Shown here piece after piece: positions 1 through 7,355 of a DNA stretch of 25,680 nucleotides. Position 1 is the first letter of the stretch, and every line of letters starts with the position of its first letter. The notes under the pieces are model-generated. The model ran no database searches and was not told where the DNA came from. It was given only the letters and a program-made list of their open reading frames with translations. The stretch covers positions 83,838 through 109,517 of the forward strand of contig DXLV01000001.1 of assembly GCA_019414545.1 (NCBI GenBank), read 5' to 3'. The position numbers and the translations under genes were made by a program. The stretch is from Collinsella sp. Its GTDB lineage: Bacteria; Actinomycetota; Coriobacteriia; Coriobacteriales; Coriobacteriaceae.

Positions 1-333
1 CACGGCGGTGGGCTCGTCGGCAGTGGGCACGCCCTGCTCGTCGACGGACTCGTCGGCAGCACGGCTACCGGGGTTGCCGGCATTGGCCACAATCTCGGCT
101 GTCAAAATCTTGTCGAACAGGTCCGCGATCTCGGGATCATACTCGCTAAGCACACGGCGCTCCAGGCGCAAGAACAGCGCCAGATTGTCGCGCAGCTCCT
201 CGGGGATCTCGATCTCGGCGAGACGCTCCTTGGACTCGGCATTCGAGCCGATTCGGTTAACGAGGCGGTTGACCACGGCAGCGACGCGCGCCGCGGCTTC
301 GGGTACAGACTGGTTGCTTAGGTTCTCAGCCAC
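1..333 (-). CDS. Unrecognised protein, N-terminal part; C-terminus lies outside the window
   Basis: An open frame of 111 codons runs off the left edge. It starts at a GTG (333..331) with GGAGG four bases upstream. An in-frame ATG at 345..343 is possible, but its AAGGAGGA is too close to it. The product begins VAENLSNQSVPEAAARVAAV and appears soluble, acidic and alpha-helical. There is a basic/hydrophobic helix at about residues 14-30 and a charged stretch rich in Leu, Glu and Arg at about 37-75. An Ala/Asp/Glu-rich, probably disordered tail begins near residue 95. No signal peptide or membrane segment is visible. I do not recognise the family and propose no function. It lies downstream of hisS in the same direction, but a hairpin and its own TATAAT separate the two, so it is probably a separate unit. 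The third-position G/C bias supports real coding. Confidence 0.7.
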   Translation of the reverse strand, partial: MAENLSNQSVPEAAARVAAVVNRLVNRIGSNAESKERLAEIEIPEELRDNLALFLRLERRVLSEYDPEIADLFDKILTAEIVANAGNPGSRAADESVDEQGVPTADEPTAV

Positions 334-377
334 GTTTCCTCCCATTCCTCCTTCTATGCACGTAACATGCGGTATCC

Positions 378-383
378 ATTATA
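378..383 (-). promoter_or_regulatory. Candidate -10 box (TATAAT) for the left-edge gene
   Basis: The minus strand carries a perfect TATAAT about 45 bases before the GTG start, inside a locally AT-rich spacer. No good -35 hexamer is seen 16-18 bases upstream, so only the -10 is supported. Confidence 0.4.
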
Positions 384-497
384 GGCACTCGGCAAAAACT
401 TTCGGAGCTGATTGCGCTTTACCACACAAAAGTATTTTCTGCATTGCAAGGGTTTTTGCCCCAAATGGTCGTATTTCTCGGTGGACGGCATATGCAA

Positions 498-533
498 ACG
501 GGGGCATTCCGCATAAATGCGAAACACCCCCGT
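498..533 (-). terminator. Probable hisS terminator hairpin
   Basis: ACGGGGG (498-504) pairs with CCCCCGT (527-533). Inside is a second stem, CGCAT (510-514) with ATGCG (517-521), around an AA loop. On the minus strand it lies about 60 bases after the hisS stop. The T-run that follows is short (TTTGC), so it could be a weak or factor-assisted terminator. Confidence 0.4.
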
Positions 534-591
534 AACAATCGCTCGCAATGAGCTGGGCACCTCAGCGGCACTACAGCTCAAAAATCATGCG

Positions 592-1905
592 CTACAGGCG
601 CTCGCGAACCGCCTCGACCACGTTGGCCAGATCGACGAGGGCCTCGTCATGGCTCTCCATGTCGCGCACCTTGACCTTGCCGGCGGCAAGCTCGTCGCCA
701 CCCAGGACCAAAATGAGCTTGGCGCCAACCTTGTCGGCCTGCTTAAACTGAGCTTTGAGCGAACGACCCTGGTAGTCGGCCTCGGTCACGATGCCAGCGG
801 CGCGAAGCTCCTGCGTGATGGCAAAGACGTTCTGGCGCAGCTCCTTGCCGGCATTGGCGACGTAGACGCACGGGGCCTCCTCGGCACCCAGGTCGCTGCC
901 AAAGGCCTGCAGGGCCAGCAGCGCACGCTCAAAACCGACGGCAAAGCCGACGCCTGCCGTGGGCTTGCCACCCTCGAGCTCGACCAAGCCGTCATAGCGA
1001 CCGCCGCCACCGATGGAGCCGACGCCGGCGCCGGGAGCCTCGACCTCAAAGACGGTACGGGTGTAGTAGTCCAAGCCACGCACCAAGGTGGGATCCTCGA
1101 CATACTCGATACCCGCCGCATCCAAATAGCGCTTGACCTGCTCGTAGTGCTCGCGGCACTCATCGCACAAGTTGTCGCCCATCAGCGGTGCGTCGGCCAT
1201 GATCTCGCGGCAGTGGTCGTTCTTGCAGTCGAAGGCACGCAGCGGATTGAGCTCGGCGCGCTCGCGGCACTCGTCGCACATCTCGTCGGCGTGATCGAGG
1301 ATAAACTGCTTGACCTGCTCGCGATAGGCCGGACGGCATTGGGCATCGCCCATCGAGTTAATGAGCAGACGGAGCTTGGAAAGATCGAAACCAAGGCGCT
1401 TGTAGAACTCCATGAGCATGATGATGCACTCGGCGTCTGCTGCCGGATCGGGAGCGCCGAGCCACTCGATGCCCACCTGGTGGAACTGGCGCAGGCGACC
1501 CTTCTGGGGACGCTCGCCACGGAACATGGCCTCGGCATAATAAGCCTTAAACGGCGTGGAGCCCTGGGGCACCAGGTTGTTCTCCACGACGGCGCGCACC
1601 ACACCGGCCGTGCCCTCGGGACGAAGCGCCAGGCGCTGCTTGGGCTTGAGCTTGCTATCGGTGCCCTCAGCAAAGACGCGCTCCAAGTTGGCGCCGCTAA
1701 AGACGCGGAACATCTCCTTGCGCACGACGTCGGTCGACTGGCCGATGCCGTGGACAAAGACGTCCACCTGCTCGATCGCGGGCGTCTCGATGGGCTTAAA
1801 GCCAAACGGCTCGAACACGCCGGCAGCGATCTGCTGCATCTTTTGCCAAGCGCGCATCTCGGCGCCGATAAGGTCGCGGGTTCCCTCCGCCTTCTGTGCC
1901 TGCAT
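592..1905 (-). CDS. hisS: Histidyl-tRNA synthetase
   Basis: Class II aminoacyl-tRNA synthetase that attaches histidine to tRNA-His in the cytosol. The 437-residue product has the usual family length. Seen in order: an N-terminal catalytic core starting QAQKAEGTRDL; class II motif 2 as FRGERPQKGRLRQFHQ; the HisRS signatures GLDYYTRTVFEV and GGGGRYDGL; motif 3 as AGVGFAVGFERAL; and a C-terminal anticodon-binding domain containing YVANAGKE and DYQGRSLKAQFKQADKVGA. I chose the ATG at 1905..1903 because AAAGGTG lies seven bases upstream. An in-frame TTG two codons earlier is less likely. A TATAAT at 1948-1953 supplies a likely promoter. In many bacteria aspS follows hisS; here an unrecognised gene follows. 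Confidence 0.97.
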   Translation of the reverse strand: MQAQKAEGTRDLIGAEMRAWQKMQQIAAGVFEPFGFKPIETPAIEQVDVFVHGIGQSTDVVRKEMFRVFSGANLERVFAEGTDSKLKPKQRLALRPEGTAGVVRAVVENNLVPQGSTPFKAYYAEAMFRGERPQKGRLRQFHQVGIEWLGAPDPAADAECIIMLMEFYKRLGFDLSKLRLLINSMGDAQCRPAYREQVKQFILDHADEMCDECRERAELNPLRAFDCKNDHCREIMADAPLMGDNLCDECREHYEQVKRYLDAAGIEYVEDPTLVRGLDYYTRTVFEVEAPGAGVGSIGGGGRYDGLVELEGGKPTAGVGFAVGFERALLALQAFGSDLGAEEAPCVYVANAGKELRQNVFAITQELRAAGIVTEADYQGRSLKAQFKQADKVGAKLILVLGGDELAAGKVKVRDMESHDEALVDLANVVEAVRERL

Positions 1906-1947
1906 GGGCAAACACCTTTCTTTTGTATCGCGTCATAGATAATGGAC

Positions 1948-1953
1948 ATTATA
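1948..1953 (-). promoter_or_regulatory. Candidate -10 box (TATAAT) for hisS
   Basis: A perfect TATAAT on the minus strand about 43 bases before the hisS ATG. The position where a -35 would sit (about 1971-1976) falls inside the arm of the inverted repeat at 1968-2033 and does not resemble TTGACA. Confidence 0.42.
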
Positions 1954-1967
1954 CGGCACAAAGCAGC

Positions 1968-2033
1968 ACCGCGGCGGCGCGTCTGACCGAACGAGGGTAT
2001 GGGGACTCGTTCGGCCAGACACGCCGCCGCGGT
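1968..2033. repeat. Long inverted repeat (28-bp arms, 10-base loop)
   Basis: Arms 1968-1995 and 2006-2033 pair over 28 bases with only two non-Watson-Crick positions, both able to form G-U. The ten-base loop (1996-2005) reads GGTATGGGGA. It lies between the 3' end of the transporter remnant and the hisS promoter. Neither side has a T-run typical of an intrinsic terminator, so it may be a dispersed palindromic element or a factor-independent stop. GGGGAC at the loop edge recurs in other palindromes of this window. Confidence 0.75.
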
Positions 2034-2076
2034 AGCCACGGACGAAGCGGACAAGCGGCAATGCGCTTTGGCCTAT

Positions 2077-2485
2077 CTACTCCCCCGCCACGCTCGCGCG
2101 CAGCTTGGCAGCGATGGGCTCGGACGCCAGCAGGAACACGAGCATAATCGCGGAGCACACCAGGCACACGATCCAGGTGCTCGCAAAGGAGCCCGTAGCG
2201 TCGAACAGCACACCCGAGACGATGGCGCCCACGGTGCCACCGACCATCTCGAGCGAGGTAATGGTGCCCGTGACCTTGCCCAGGTCGGCCATGCCAAACT
2301 GCTTAGACGCAGCGATTGTGGGCGTTGGAGATGTTGTACTGCGCAAGGGAAATGCCCAGGTCGCTGACGATCAACGGCTGGAACAGGCTCATGCAGTTGA
2401 CGAAAATCGTGTAGCACGTGGCCACGATCACGAAGCCAGAGGCCACCACGAGCCAGCCGGGGAAGAACTTACGCTGCTGGGACAT
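2077..2485 (-). pseudogene. Remnant of a major-facilitator-superfamily transporter
   Basis: Two pieces of one membrane transporter lie in different frames. The N-terminal piece starts at ATG 2485..2483, behind AAGGAG. It encodes MSQQRKFFPGWLVVASGFV and one transmembrane helix, then runs to about AQYNISN before a frameshift and stop near 2303. The C-terminal piece (2346 to 2077) contains GKVTGTITSLEMVGGTVGAI and a last hydrophobic helix, as at the end of MFS permeases (oxalate/formate antiporter-like style, inferred). About 130 residues remain of an expected 400 or more, so the centre is deleted and the frame broken, with the junction around 2315-2340. It follows the M20 hydrolase gene in the same direction and may once have carried its substrate. 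Loss of function is inferred from the missing helices. Confidence 0.8.
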
Positions 2486-2527
2486 GCTGCTCCTTATTTT
2501 ACAAACGAATAGCCGGCGCCGGGCGCC

Positions 2528-2571
2528 GGTAGTGCCCAAGATTGCCTTGAAAGACAAGGTTGGGTGCTACC
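2528..2571 (-). other. Hairpin spanning the 3' end of the M20 gene
   Basis: GGTAGTGCCCAA (2528-2539) pairs with TTGGGTGCTACC (2560-2571) with two G-U positions. Inside is a stem CCTTG/CAAGG around AAAGA (2545-2559). The outer right arm contains the TAG stop of the M20 gene (2567-2569). A second palindrome, CCGGCGCCCGGCGCCGG, follows on the minus strand. There is no T-run, so this may slow RNA decay or partly terminate between the hydrolase and the transporter remnant. Confidence 0.5.
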
Positions 2572-3865
2572 GGTGGTCGGCGATATAGCCCAAAGCGACG
2601 GCGGTATAGGCCGCGGCACCGAGCGGCAGTTCGGCATCGTTAAAACGCGCCTTGGGATGATGCTGAGCAAAATGCTCGTCCGTATCAGTCACGGCAGCGC
2701 CCACGGTAAAGTACGCACTCGGGATCTCGCTCGAGATCAACGCGAAGTCCTCGCTCGCCATGGCGTGGAACAGCGGCAGGAAGGCGGACTTGGGCAGCAC
2801 CGCGCCCACGTAGCCAAGCGACGCCTGCGTCATATCGTCATCGAGTACGAGCGGGGGAACATCCGAGAGCGTCTCAATAGTCGCCGGCGTACGATAGGTC
2901 GTGGCAACGCCTTTGACGACCTCCGCGATGCGGGCCTTGAGGTGCTCCATGAGCTCGACATCGAAGCCACGCAGCGTTCCCTCGAGCACACAAGTATCAG
3001 GGATGACATTTGCGGCCTGGCCGCCGGCGAACTTGCCAACGGTAAGCGCGACCTCCTTGGCCGCCGGCACTTCGCGAGCGATAAGCTCCTGAAGTGCCAG
3101 ATGCACGTGCACACCCGCCGTAATGGGGTCGATGCAGATCTCGGGGCTCGAGCCATGACCGCCCTTGCCCTGCAGCGTGATGCGGAAACCGTACACGCCC
3201 GAGAGCGCCGGACTGCCGTAAAGCACCAGGCCAAGCGGCGACTGGCTATTGACATGCATGGCAAAGGCGACCTGAGGGCGCGGGTTCTGCAGCAGACCGT
3301 CGGCGATGGCGGCGCGGGCACCCTCAAAGGTTTCCTCGCCCGGCTGGAACAGCAGCTTAACCGTGGCGTTGGCATCAACAAGCTCAGTCTCGCGCGCTTT
3401 GAGCATACGAGCCGCACCAAGCAGCGCCGTCGCGTGCATATCGTGACCGCAAGCATGCATGCAGCCGTTGACAGAGGCAAAAGACTCGCCCGACTCTTCC
3501 GCGACGGGAAGGGCATCCATGTCACCGCGCAGCATGATGACCGTGCCGGCCTGATCGTCCGTGCACGTACCGTTGCCCTGGGCCGCCACGGCCGCACCGG
3601 CACCGATGAGGCCCACAACACAGGAGCCGTCGACGAGCGTGGCAAACGGGATGTCCATCTCGGTCAGGCGCGCTTGGATATACGCAGAGGTCTGTGGGAG
3701 GCTATTACCCAGCTCGGGCATCTGGTGGAGATCGTGTCGCCACGCAGCGAGCTCGTCTGCAAAAGCCTGAGCTTCTGCAACAAGACCGTCACCGATAGCG
3801 GTCTGCGCCGCGGCGGTGGCCTTGGGCGCTGATTGCGGTTGAAGATCGAACAAAGCTGGTGCCAT
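2567..3865 (-). CDS. M20 family metallo-amidohydrolase (hippurate hydrolase / N-acyl-amino-acid deacylase type)
   Basis: A 432-residue cytosolic zinc hydrolase of the M20D group, which removes acyl groups from N-acyl amino acids or cleaves small amide substrates; the substrate cannot be read from sequence. Seen: WRHDLHQMPELG (42-53), LRGDMDALP (112-120), the metal motif HACGHDMHA (137-145), LLFQPGEE (171-178) with the expected glutamates, AMHV (202-205) and GKGGHGSSPE at the start of the dimerisation domain. The C-terminus carries AMASEDFA and an AQHHP metal-ligand region. I chose ATG 3865..3863 because GGAGGG lies five bases upstream; the frame is open 18 codons further but without a ribosome site. 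An MFS remnant lies downstream in the same direction, suggesting an old hydrolase-transporter pair. Confidence 0.93.
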   Translation of the reverse strand: MAPALFDLQPQSAPKATAAAQTAIGDGLVAEAQAFADELAAWRHDLHQMPELGNSLPQTSAYIQARLTEMDIPFATLVDGSCVVGLIGAGAAVAAQGNGTCTDDQAGTVIMLRGDMDALPVAEESGESFASVNGCMHACGHDMHATALLGAARMLKARETELVDANATVKLLFQPGEETFEGARAAIADGLLQNPRPQVAFAMHVNSQSPLGLVLYGSPALSGVYGFRITLQGKGGHGSSPEICIDPITAGVHVHLALQELIAREVPAAKEVALTVGKFAGGQAANVIPDTCVLEGTLRGFDVELMEHLKARIAEVVKGVATTYRTPATIETLSDVPPLVLDDDMTQASLGYVGAVLPKSAFLPLFHAMASEDFALISSEIPSAYFTVGAAVTDTDEHFAQHHPKARFNDAELPLGAAAYTAVALGYIADHR

Positions 3866-3896
3866 AGATGCCCTCCAGTATCGTTTTTGCAGCAAG

Positions 3897-3916
3897 CACT
3901 TTGATAGCGTAAAGTG
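3897..3916. promoter_or_regulatory. Possible operator upstream of the M20 gene
   Basis: CACTTT and AAAGTG form an inverted repeat with an eight-base centre, about 30-50 bases before the M20 start. An overlapping AAAGT...ACTTT repeat follows on the plus strand. The site sits where a promoter is expected, but no clear -35/-10 pair is seen. Confidence 0.3.
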
Positions 3917-3941
3917 CAAGGTACTACTTTAAGGGCGAGGC

Positions 3942-3969
3942 ATAAAAAATGCCGCCCCGGGAGGGCGGC
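3942..3969 (-). terminator. Intrinsic terminator of the EamA-type transporter gene
   Basis: On the minus strand GCCGCCC pairs with GGGCGGC around a five-base loop, followed by ATTTTTT. The stem begins about 12 bases after the transporter stop. A textbook Rho-independent terminator. Confidence 0.9.
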
Positions 3970-3981
3970 GCAACAAGTTGT

Positions 3982-4965
3982 TTACAATTGCGGGCGCGGC
4001 TTTCGACGCAAAAAATCGAAGTGAGTCTCGCTCAAGATAATCGACAGGAAGATGAGCGCGAAGCCGGCGAGCAGGCGCGAGGTGAGCGCCTCCCCCATCA
4101 GCAGCACCGAAAACAACACGCCCGAAGGGGACTCCATCGAAAGGAGCAGCGAGCCCGTCGAGGCCGGGACATGCGCCAGGCCGACGTTTTGGATGAGCAG
4201 AGCCGCGCATGTGCAGCCCACCGAGAGAAACGCCATCGCACTGATAAAGCTCGGCGTCCACACGGACAGAGGCGCTTGGGTCTCGAATAGCAGCGACGTT
4301 GCCAGGCTCAGCACGCCGTTGCCCACAAACATCCAAAACGTGATGACGTTGATGTCCATTTTGCGACCGTACTTGGCAGTCACCGCCATCTGGATGGCGA
4401 AAAAGGCCGCACCCGCCAGCGTAATGACGTCACCAATGTTGAATTCAACGCTATCGAGTGCGACGAGGCCAATGCCCGCTAGGCACAGCAGCGCGGCACC
4501 CAAGTTGTAGCGCGTGAGCTTTTCGCCGCTCAGGAAATAGCTCGCGAACGGCACAAGGATGCAATACGTGCCCGTCAAAAAAGCATTCTTGCCCGCCGTA
4601 GTATGTGCCAGACCGACCGTCTGCAGCGCATAGGCCGCCCACATGAGCACGCCCATACTCAGGCCAACGATCAGGTTGCGAGCGTTGAGGTGCGCGATGA
4701 TGCGCTTGTGGAAGACGGCAAACATGACCAACGCTGCGGGCAGAAAACGTACATAGAGCAGCGCGAACACCGGAATGGTGCCGAGTGCGTCCTTCATAGT
4801 GGTAAAGGAGTAGCCCCAGATGACCGCCACCGAAAGGAGCAGAACCTTCCAGAACAACGGCGAACGAGCACCGGCACCACGGGAGGTGCCGCCCGCACCC
4901 AGGTCCTCGCGAGCAACAGGGCTATCGGGCATGTTTTCAATTTCGTTGGCAGCGTATTGGGCCAT
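3982..4965 (-). CDS. EamA/RhaT-family drug/metabolite transporter (DMT superfamily)
   Basis: A 327-residue inner-membrane protein with the ten hydrophobic segments expected of two EamA repeats of five helices. The first repeat spans roughly residues 37-165 and opens with LLLSVAVIWGYSFTTMKDAL, the usual W-G-x-x-F signature. The second spans roughly 175-315 and includes AFFAIQMAVTAKYGRK and the helix-9 pattern STGSLLLSMESPSGVLFSVL. A hydrophilic, Gly/Ser-rich N-terminal tail of about 35 residues precedes the first helix. Such proteins export metabolites, amino acids or drugs; the substrate is unknown here. ATG 4965..4963 has GAGG seven bases upstream. The gene stands alone, with its own terminator and the YhgE terminator upstream. 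A TTGACC just after that upstream T-run could be a -35, but the matching -10 is poor. Confidence 0.93.
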   Translation of the reverse strand: MAQYAANEIENMPDSPVAREDLGAGGTSRGAGARSPLFWKVLLLSVAVIWGYSFTTMKDALGTIPVFALLYVRFLPAALVMFAVFHKRIIAHLNARNLIVGLSMGVLMWAAYALQTVGLAHTTAGKNAFLTGTYCILVPFASYFLSGEKLTRYNLGAALLCLAGIGLVALDSVEFNIGDVITLAGAAFFAIQMAVTAKYGRKMDINVITFWMFVGNGVLSLATSLLFETQAPLSVWTPSFISAMAFLSVGCTCAALLIQNVGLAHVPASTGSLLLSMESPSGVLFSVLLMGEALTSRLLAGFALIFLSIILSETHFDFLRRKPRPQL

Positions 4966-5033
4966 GGAACATCCTCACACTCAAACTGGGCGTGGTGTCC
5001 ACACGCGTATGGCTGCGTGCCGCCTCATGGTCA

Positions 5034-5071
5034 AATAAAAACGGGACGCGCCGGACCCCCGGCACGCCCCG
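5034..5071 (-). terminator. Intrinsic terminator of the YhgE/Pip operon
   Basis: A 13-base stem (arms 5042-5054 and 5059-5071) with two G-U pairs and a four-base loop, followed on the minus strand by TTTTTATTT. It lies about 95 bases after the stop of the second YhgE gene and ends the two-gene operon. Confidence 0.92.
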
Positions 5072-5165
5072 CTACTGTAGCAACAACCAGCGTTGCACCG
5101 CAATCCAGCCCACTAAAGCGTCAGCAAAGTGAACCTCGATGTTTTGTCAATGTCACGCTGTTGCA

Positions 5166-7355
5166 CTAAATAAGCTTCGTGCTTTCAAGCTTTTCGATAA
5201 TCCAGTCGTTGGCTTTGATGACCGGGCGGCGGAAGACGACGCCCAGGGCCAGCGACGGAATCAGATAGCTCGCCAGAATGCCTAGCTCAATCCAGTACTC
5301 CATATGGTAGGCACCGGCCATGGCGGCATGCATGGCGTTGATGCCGTGAGTAAACGGCAGGAACGGGTAGATCGCCTGGAACACAGGGCCGGTCATCTCG
5401 ATGGGGAACGTACCGCCCGAACCGCCGACCTGCATAACCAACAGCACGACAGCGAGCGCCTTACCGATATCGCCAAACGACACGGTGAGCGTGTAGACAA
5501 TATTGGAGAACACGAGACTCGCGACCCAGCCGGCAAGTACAAACTGCAGCGGGTTGTCGCATTGGATGCCAAAGAACAGGATGTCGCCCGCGCACACGAG
5601 TGTCGCCTGCAGCAGGGCCAGACCTCCAAAGAACAGGTAGCGGCCCAGGTAGATCTCGTGCAGGCGCACGGGGATCAGCTCGTTGATGAGCTCATCGTCA
5701 ACCGATACCTTCATCATGGCCGCCAGCACGATCGAGCCGACCCACAGCGACAGGATCGTATAGAACGGCGCCATGGCCGAACCGTAATTGCGGATCGGAT
5801 AGACCGGCTTGCGGTCGAGCGCGACGGGGCCGGAAAGCGACACGGCCAAACCCTCGGGATCGTTGCCGATCATCGTCTTGATCGTGGCAAGGTCGTCCGA
5901 CATCAGGGCGCCATCGAGCTCGTCCTTAAAGGCGCTGATCTTGTCCGATGCCTCACCCAGCTGATCGGAAGCCTTGTTGACCAGCGTCGCAGCCTTGGAG
6001 AGGCCCTTTGCGAGCGAGCCAGAGGCGTCGGTCAGACCGCTCACGGCGCTATCCAAGTCACCCGAGATACCGTTCAGGGAATCCAGAACGCCCGAAATGG
6101 TCTTCTTGAGCTCCTTGGCCTTAACCGAGAACGTGGAATCGTAGTCGGACTTGGCTCCCGAGATACCCGCCTTGGCATCGGCGATGGCCTGGTCGACCTC
6201 GGCACGCGAGTTGTTGACCTCCGCCATGCCGTCCGAAAGGGACTTTGCGGTCGCCGTCAGGTCCTTCGCATTGTTGCGGTACTCCACGGCAATTCTGCCC
6301 AGCGACGTCGCAGCGGACTCGAGACCGTCTTTGAGCTTGTCATCACTTACCTGGTCGGCAAGGTTACGGAGCTGATCGGTCATCGCATCGATATCGTCAG
6401 CACGCGTATTGAGCGCCGCTGCGGCTTCGTTGAGCTGAGACACCGTAAGGTCAACATGCTGATTCGCGGCATCGAATGCCTTCGCAAGCTCGGCGGACAC
6501 GTTGTCGAACGAGCCCGCGCTTCCGTCAATCGCCGCGTCAACGGCATCGTTGGCGGCCTTGAGCGCTTCCTTGGAATCATTGATGCCACTCTTGGCGTGC
6601 TCCATCAGCTGCTTCGTCGACTCATCAACGGTGCCCGTCTGCTTGAGCATGCCGCCCGCCGATGTCAGTGAATCGGACGTGGAGCTCAAAATGCCCGCGA
6701 GCGACGTCGCACTCGCCTGAACGTCCTGCAGGTCCTCGACCGAATCGCCCAGCGTCGAGGACAGATTGGCGATAAAGCTGCTCACCTGGTCGGTACTCAT
6801 ATAGTCGAGCAGGCTGGACACGGTCTTAAGGCCGATGGTCGTGATGGTCTTGGTAAAGGTCTCGTTGACCTGACTCTGGACGGCGCTCGAACCCTTTTCA
6901 GTCACGATCTGTGCGATGGCGTTGGCCTTCTGATTCTCATAGAACTCGATATCGGCGTGCTTCACCTCGGTCGAGAAAAGCGTCATCATGTCGGCGCTAA
7001 ACGTTTTAGGGATAACGACGGCAGCGTAGTACGCGCCCGACTTAACGCCCTCAATCGCCTTATCACGGTCGTTGAGGACGACCCAGTCGAAGTTCTCGTT
7101 GCCGCGCAGGGTGGCGGTTACGTTTTCGCCCACGTTGACCTCGACGGGAATCAGATCGCTCTCGTAACCCTCATCGGTGTTGACCACTGCAATCTTAAGG
7201 TTGCCGGTATTGCCGTAGGGATCCCAGCTTCCGGCGATGTTAAACCATGCATAGAGACATGGCACGATGATCAGGCCCATCACGACGACCATGCCGATCA
7301 CGGAGCGAGACACGTTTTGGACATCGCGCTTAAACAGGTGCAGGATGTTTTTCAT
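5166..7355 (-). CDS. YhgE/Pip domain membrane protein, second gene of the pair
   Basis: A 729-residue membrane protein of the YhgE/Pip family (Pip of Lactococcus is a phage-infection protein; EsaA-like parts of type VII secretion are related). A single N-terminal helix (about 20-40) is followed by CLYAWFNIAGSWDPYGNT, the family hallmark. A long extracytoplasmic region (about 45-520) comes next, mostly Ala/Ser/Asp/Leu heptad-like coiled coil. About six C-terminal helices (about 530-710) form an ABC-2-type membrane domain. The cellular role is not settled, and no WXG100 or secretion ATPase gene is present to suggest type VII secretion. The ATG directly abuts the TAA of the upstream homologue. 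The ribosome site AGGAGG, about ten bases back, lies inside that gene's end, so translation is probably coupled. The product lacks the cytoplasmic C-terminal extension of its partner. Confidence 0.93.
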   Translation of the reverse strand: MKNILHLFKRDVQNVSRSVIGMVVVMGLIIVPCLYAWFNIAGSWDPYGNTGNLKIAVVNTDEGYESDLIPVEVNVGENVTATLRGNENFDWVVLNDRDKAIEGVKSGAYYAAVVIPKTFSADMMTLFSTEVKHADIEFYENQKANAIAQIVTEKGSSAVQSQVNETFTKTITTIGLKTVSSLLDYMSTDQVSSFIANLSSTLGDSVEDLQDVQASATSLAGILSSTSDSLTSAGGMLKQTGTVDESTKQLMEHAKSGINDSKEALKAANDAVDAAIDGSAGSFDNVSAELAKAFDAANQHVDLTVSQLNEAAAALNTRADDIDAMTDQLRNLADQVSDDKLKDGLESAATSLGRIAVEYRNNAKDLTATAKSLSDGMAEVNNSRAEVDQAIADAKAGISGAKSDYDSTFSVKAKELKKTISGVLDSLNGISGDLDSAVSGLTDASGSLAKGLSKAATLVNKASDQLGEASDKISAFKDELDGALMSDDLATIKTMIGNDPEGLAVSLSGPVALDRKPVYPIRNYGSAMAPFYTILSLWVGSIVLAAMMKVSVDDELINELIPVRLHEIYLGRYLFFGGLALLQATLVCAGDILFFGIQCDNPLQFVLAGWVASLVFSNIVYTLTVSFGDIGKALAVVLLVMQVGGSGGTFPIEMTGPVFQAIYPFLPFTHGINAMHAAMAGAYHMEYWIELGILASYLIPSLALGVVFRRPVIKANDWIIEKLESTKLI

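Noticed and set aside
517..1938. Long plus-strand open frame of 473 codons
   Set aside because: It is antisense to hisS, whose protein motifs are unmistakable. The frame is open only because of GC-rich codon bias, and its product is low-complexity.
1906..2033. T-box riboswitch upstream of hisS
   Set aside because: No specifier-loop architecture or conserved T-box sequence is seen, and the long palindrome lies upstream of the likely transcription start.
2564..3832. Long plus-strand open frame of 422 codons
   Set aside because: Antisense shadow of the M20 hydrolase, which has all its metal-binding motifs on the minus strand.
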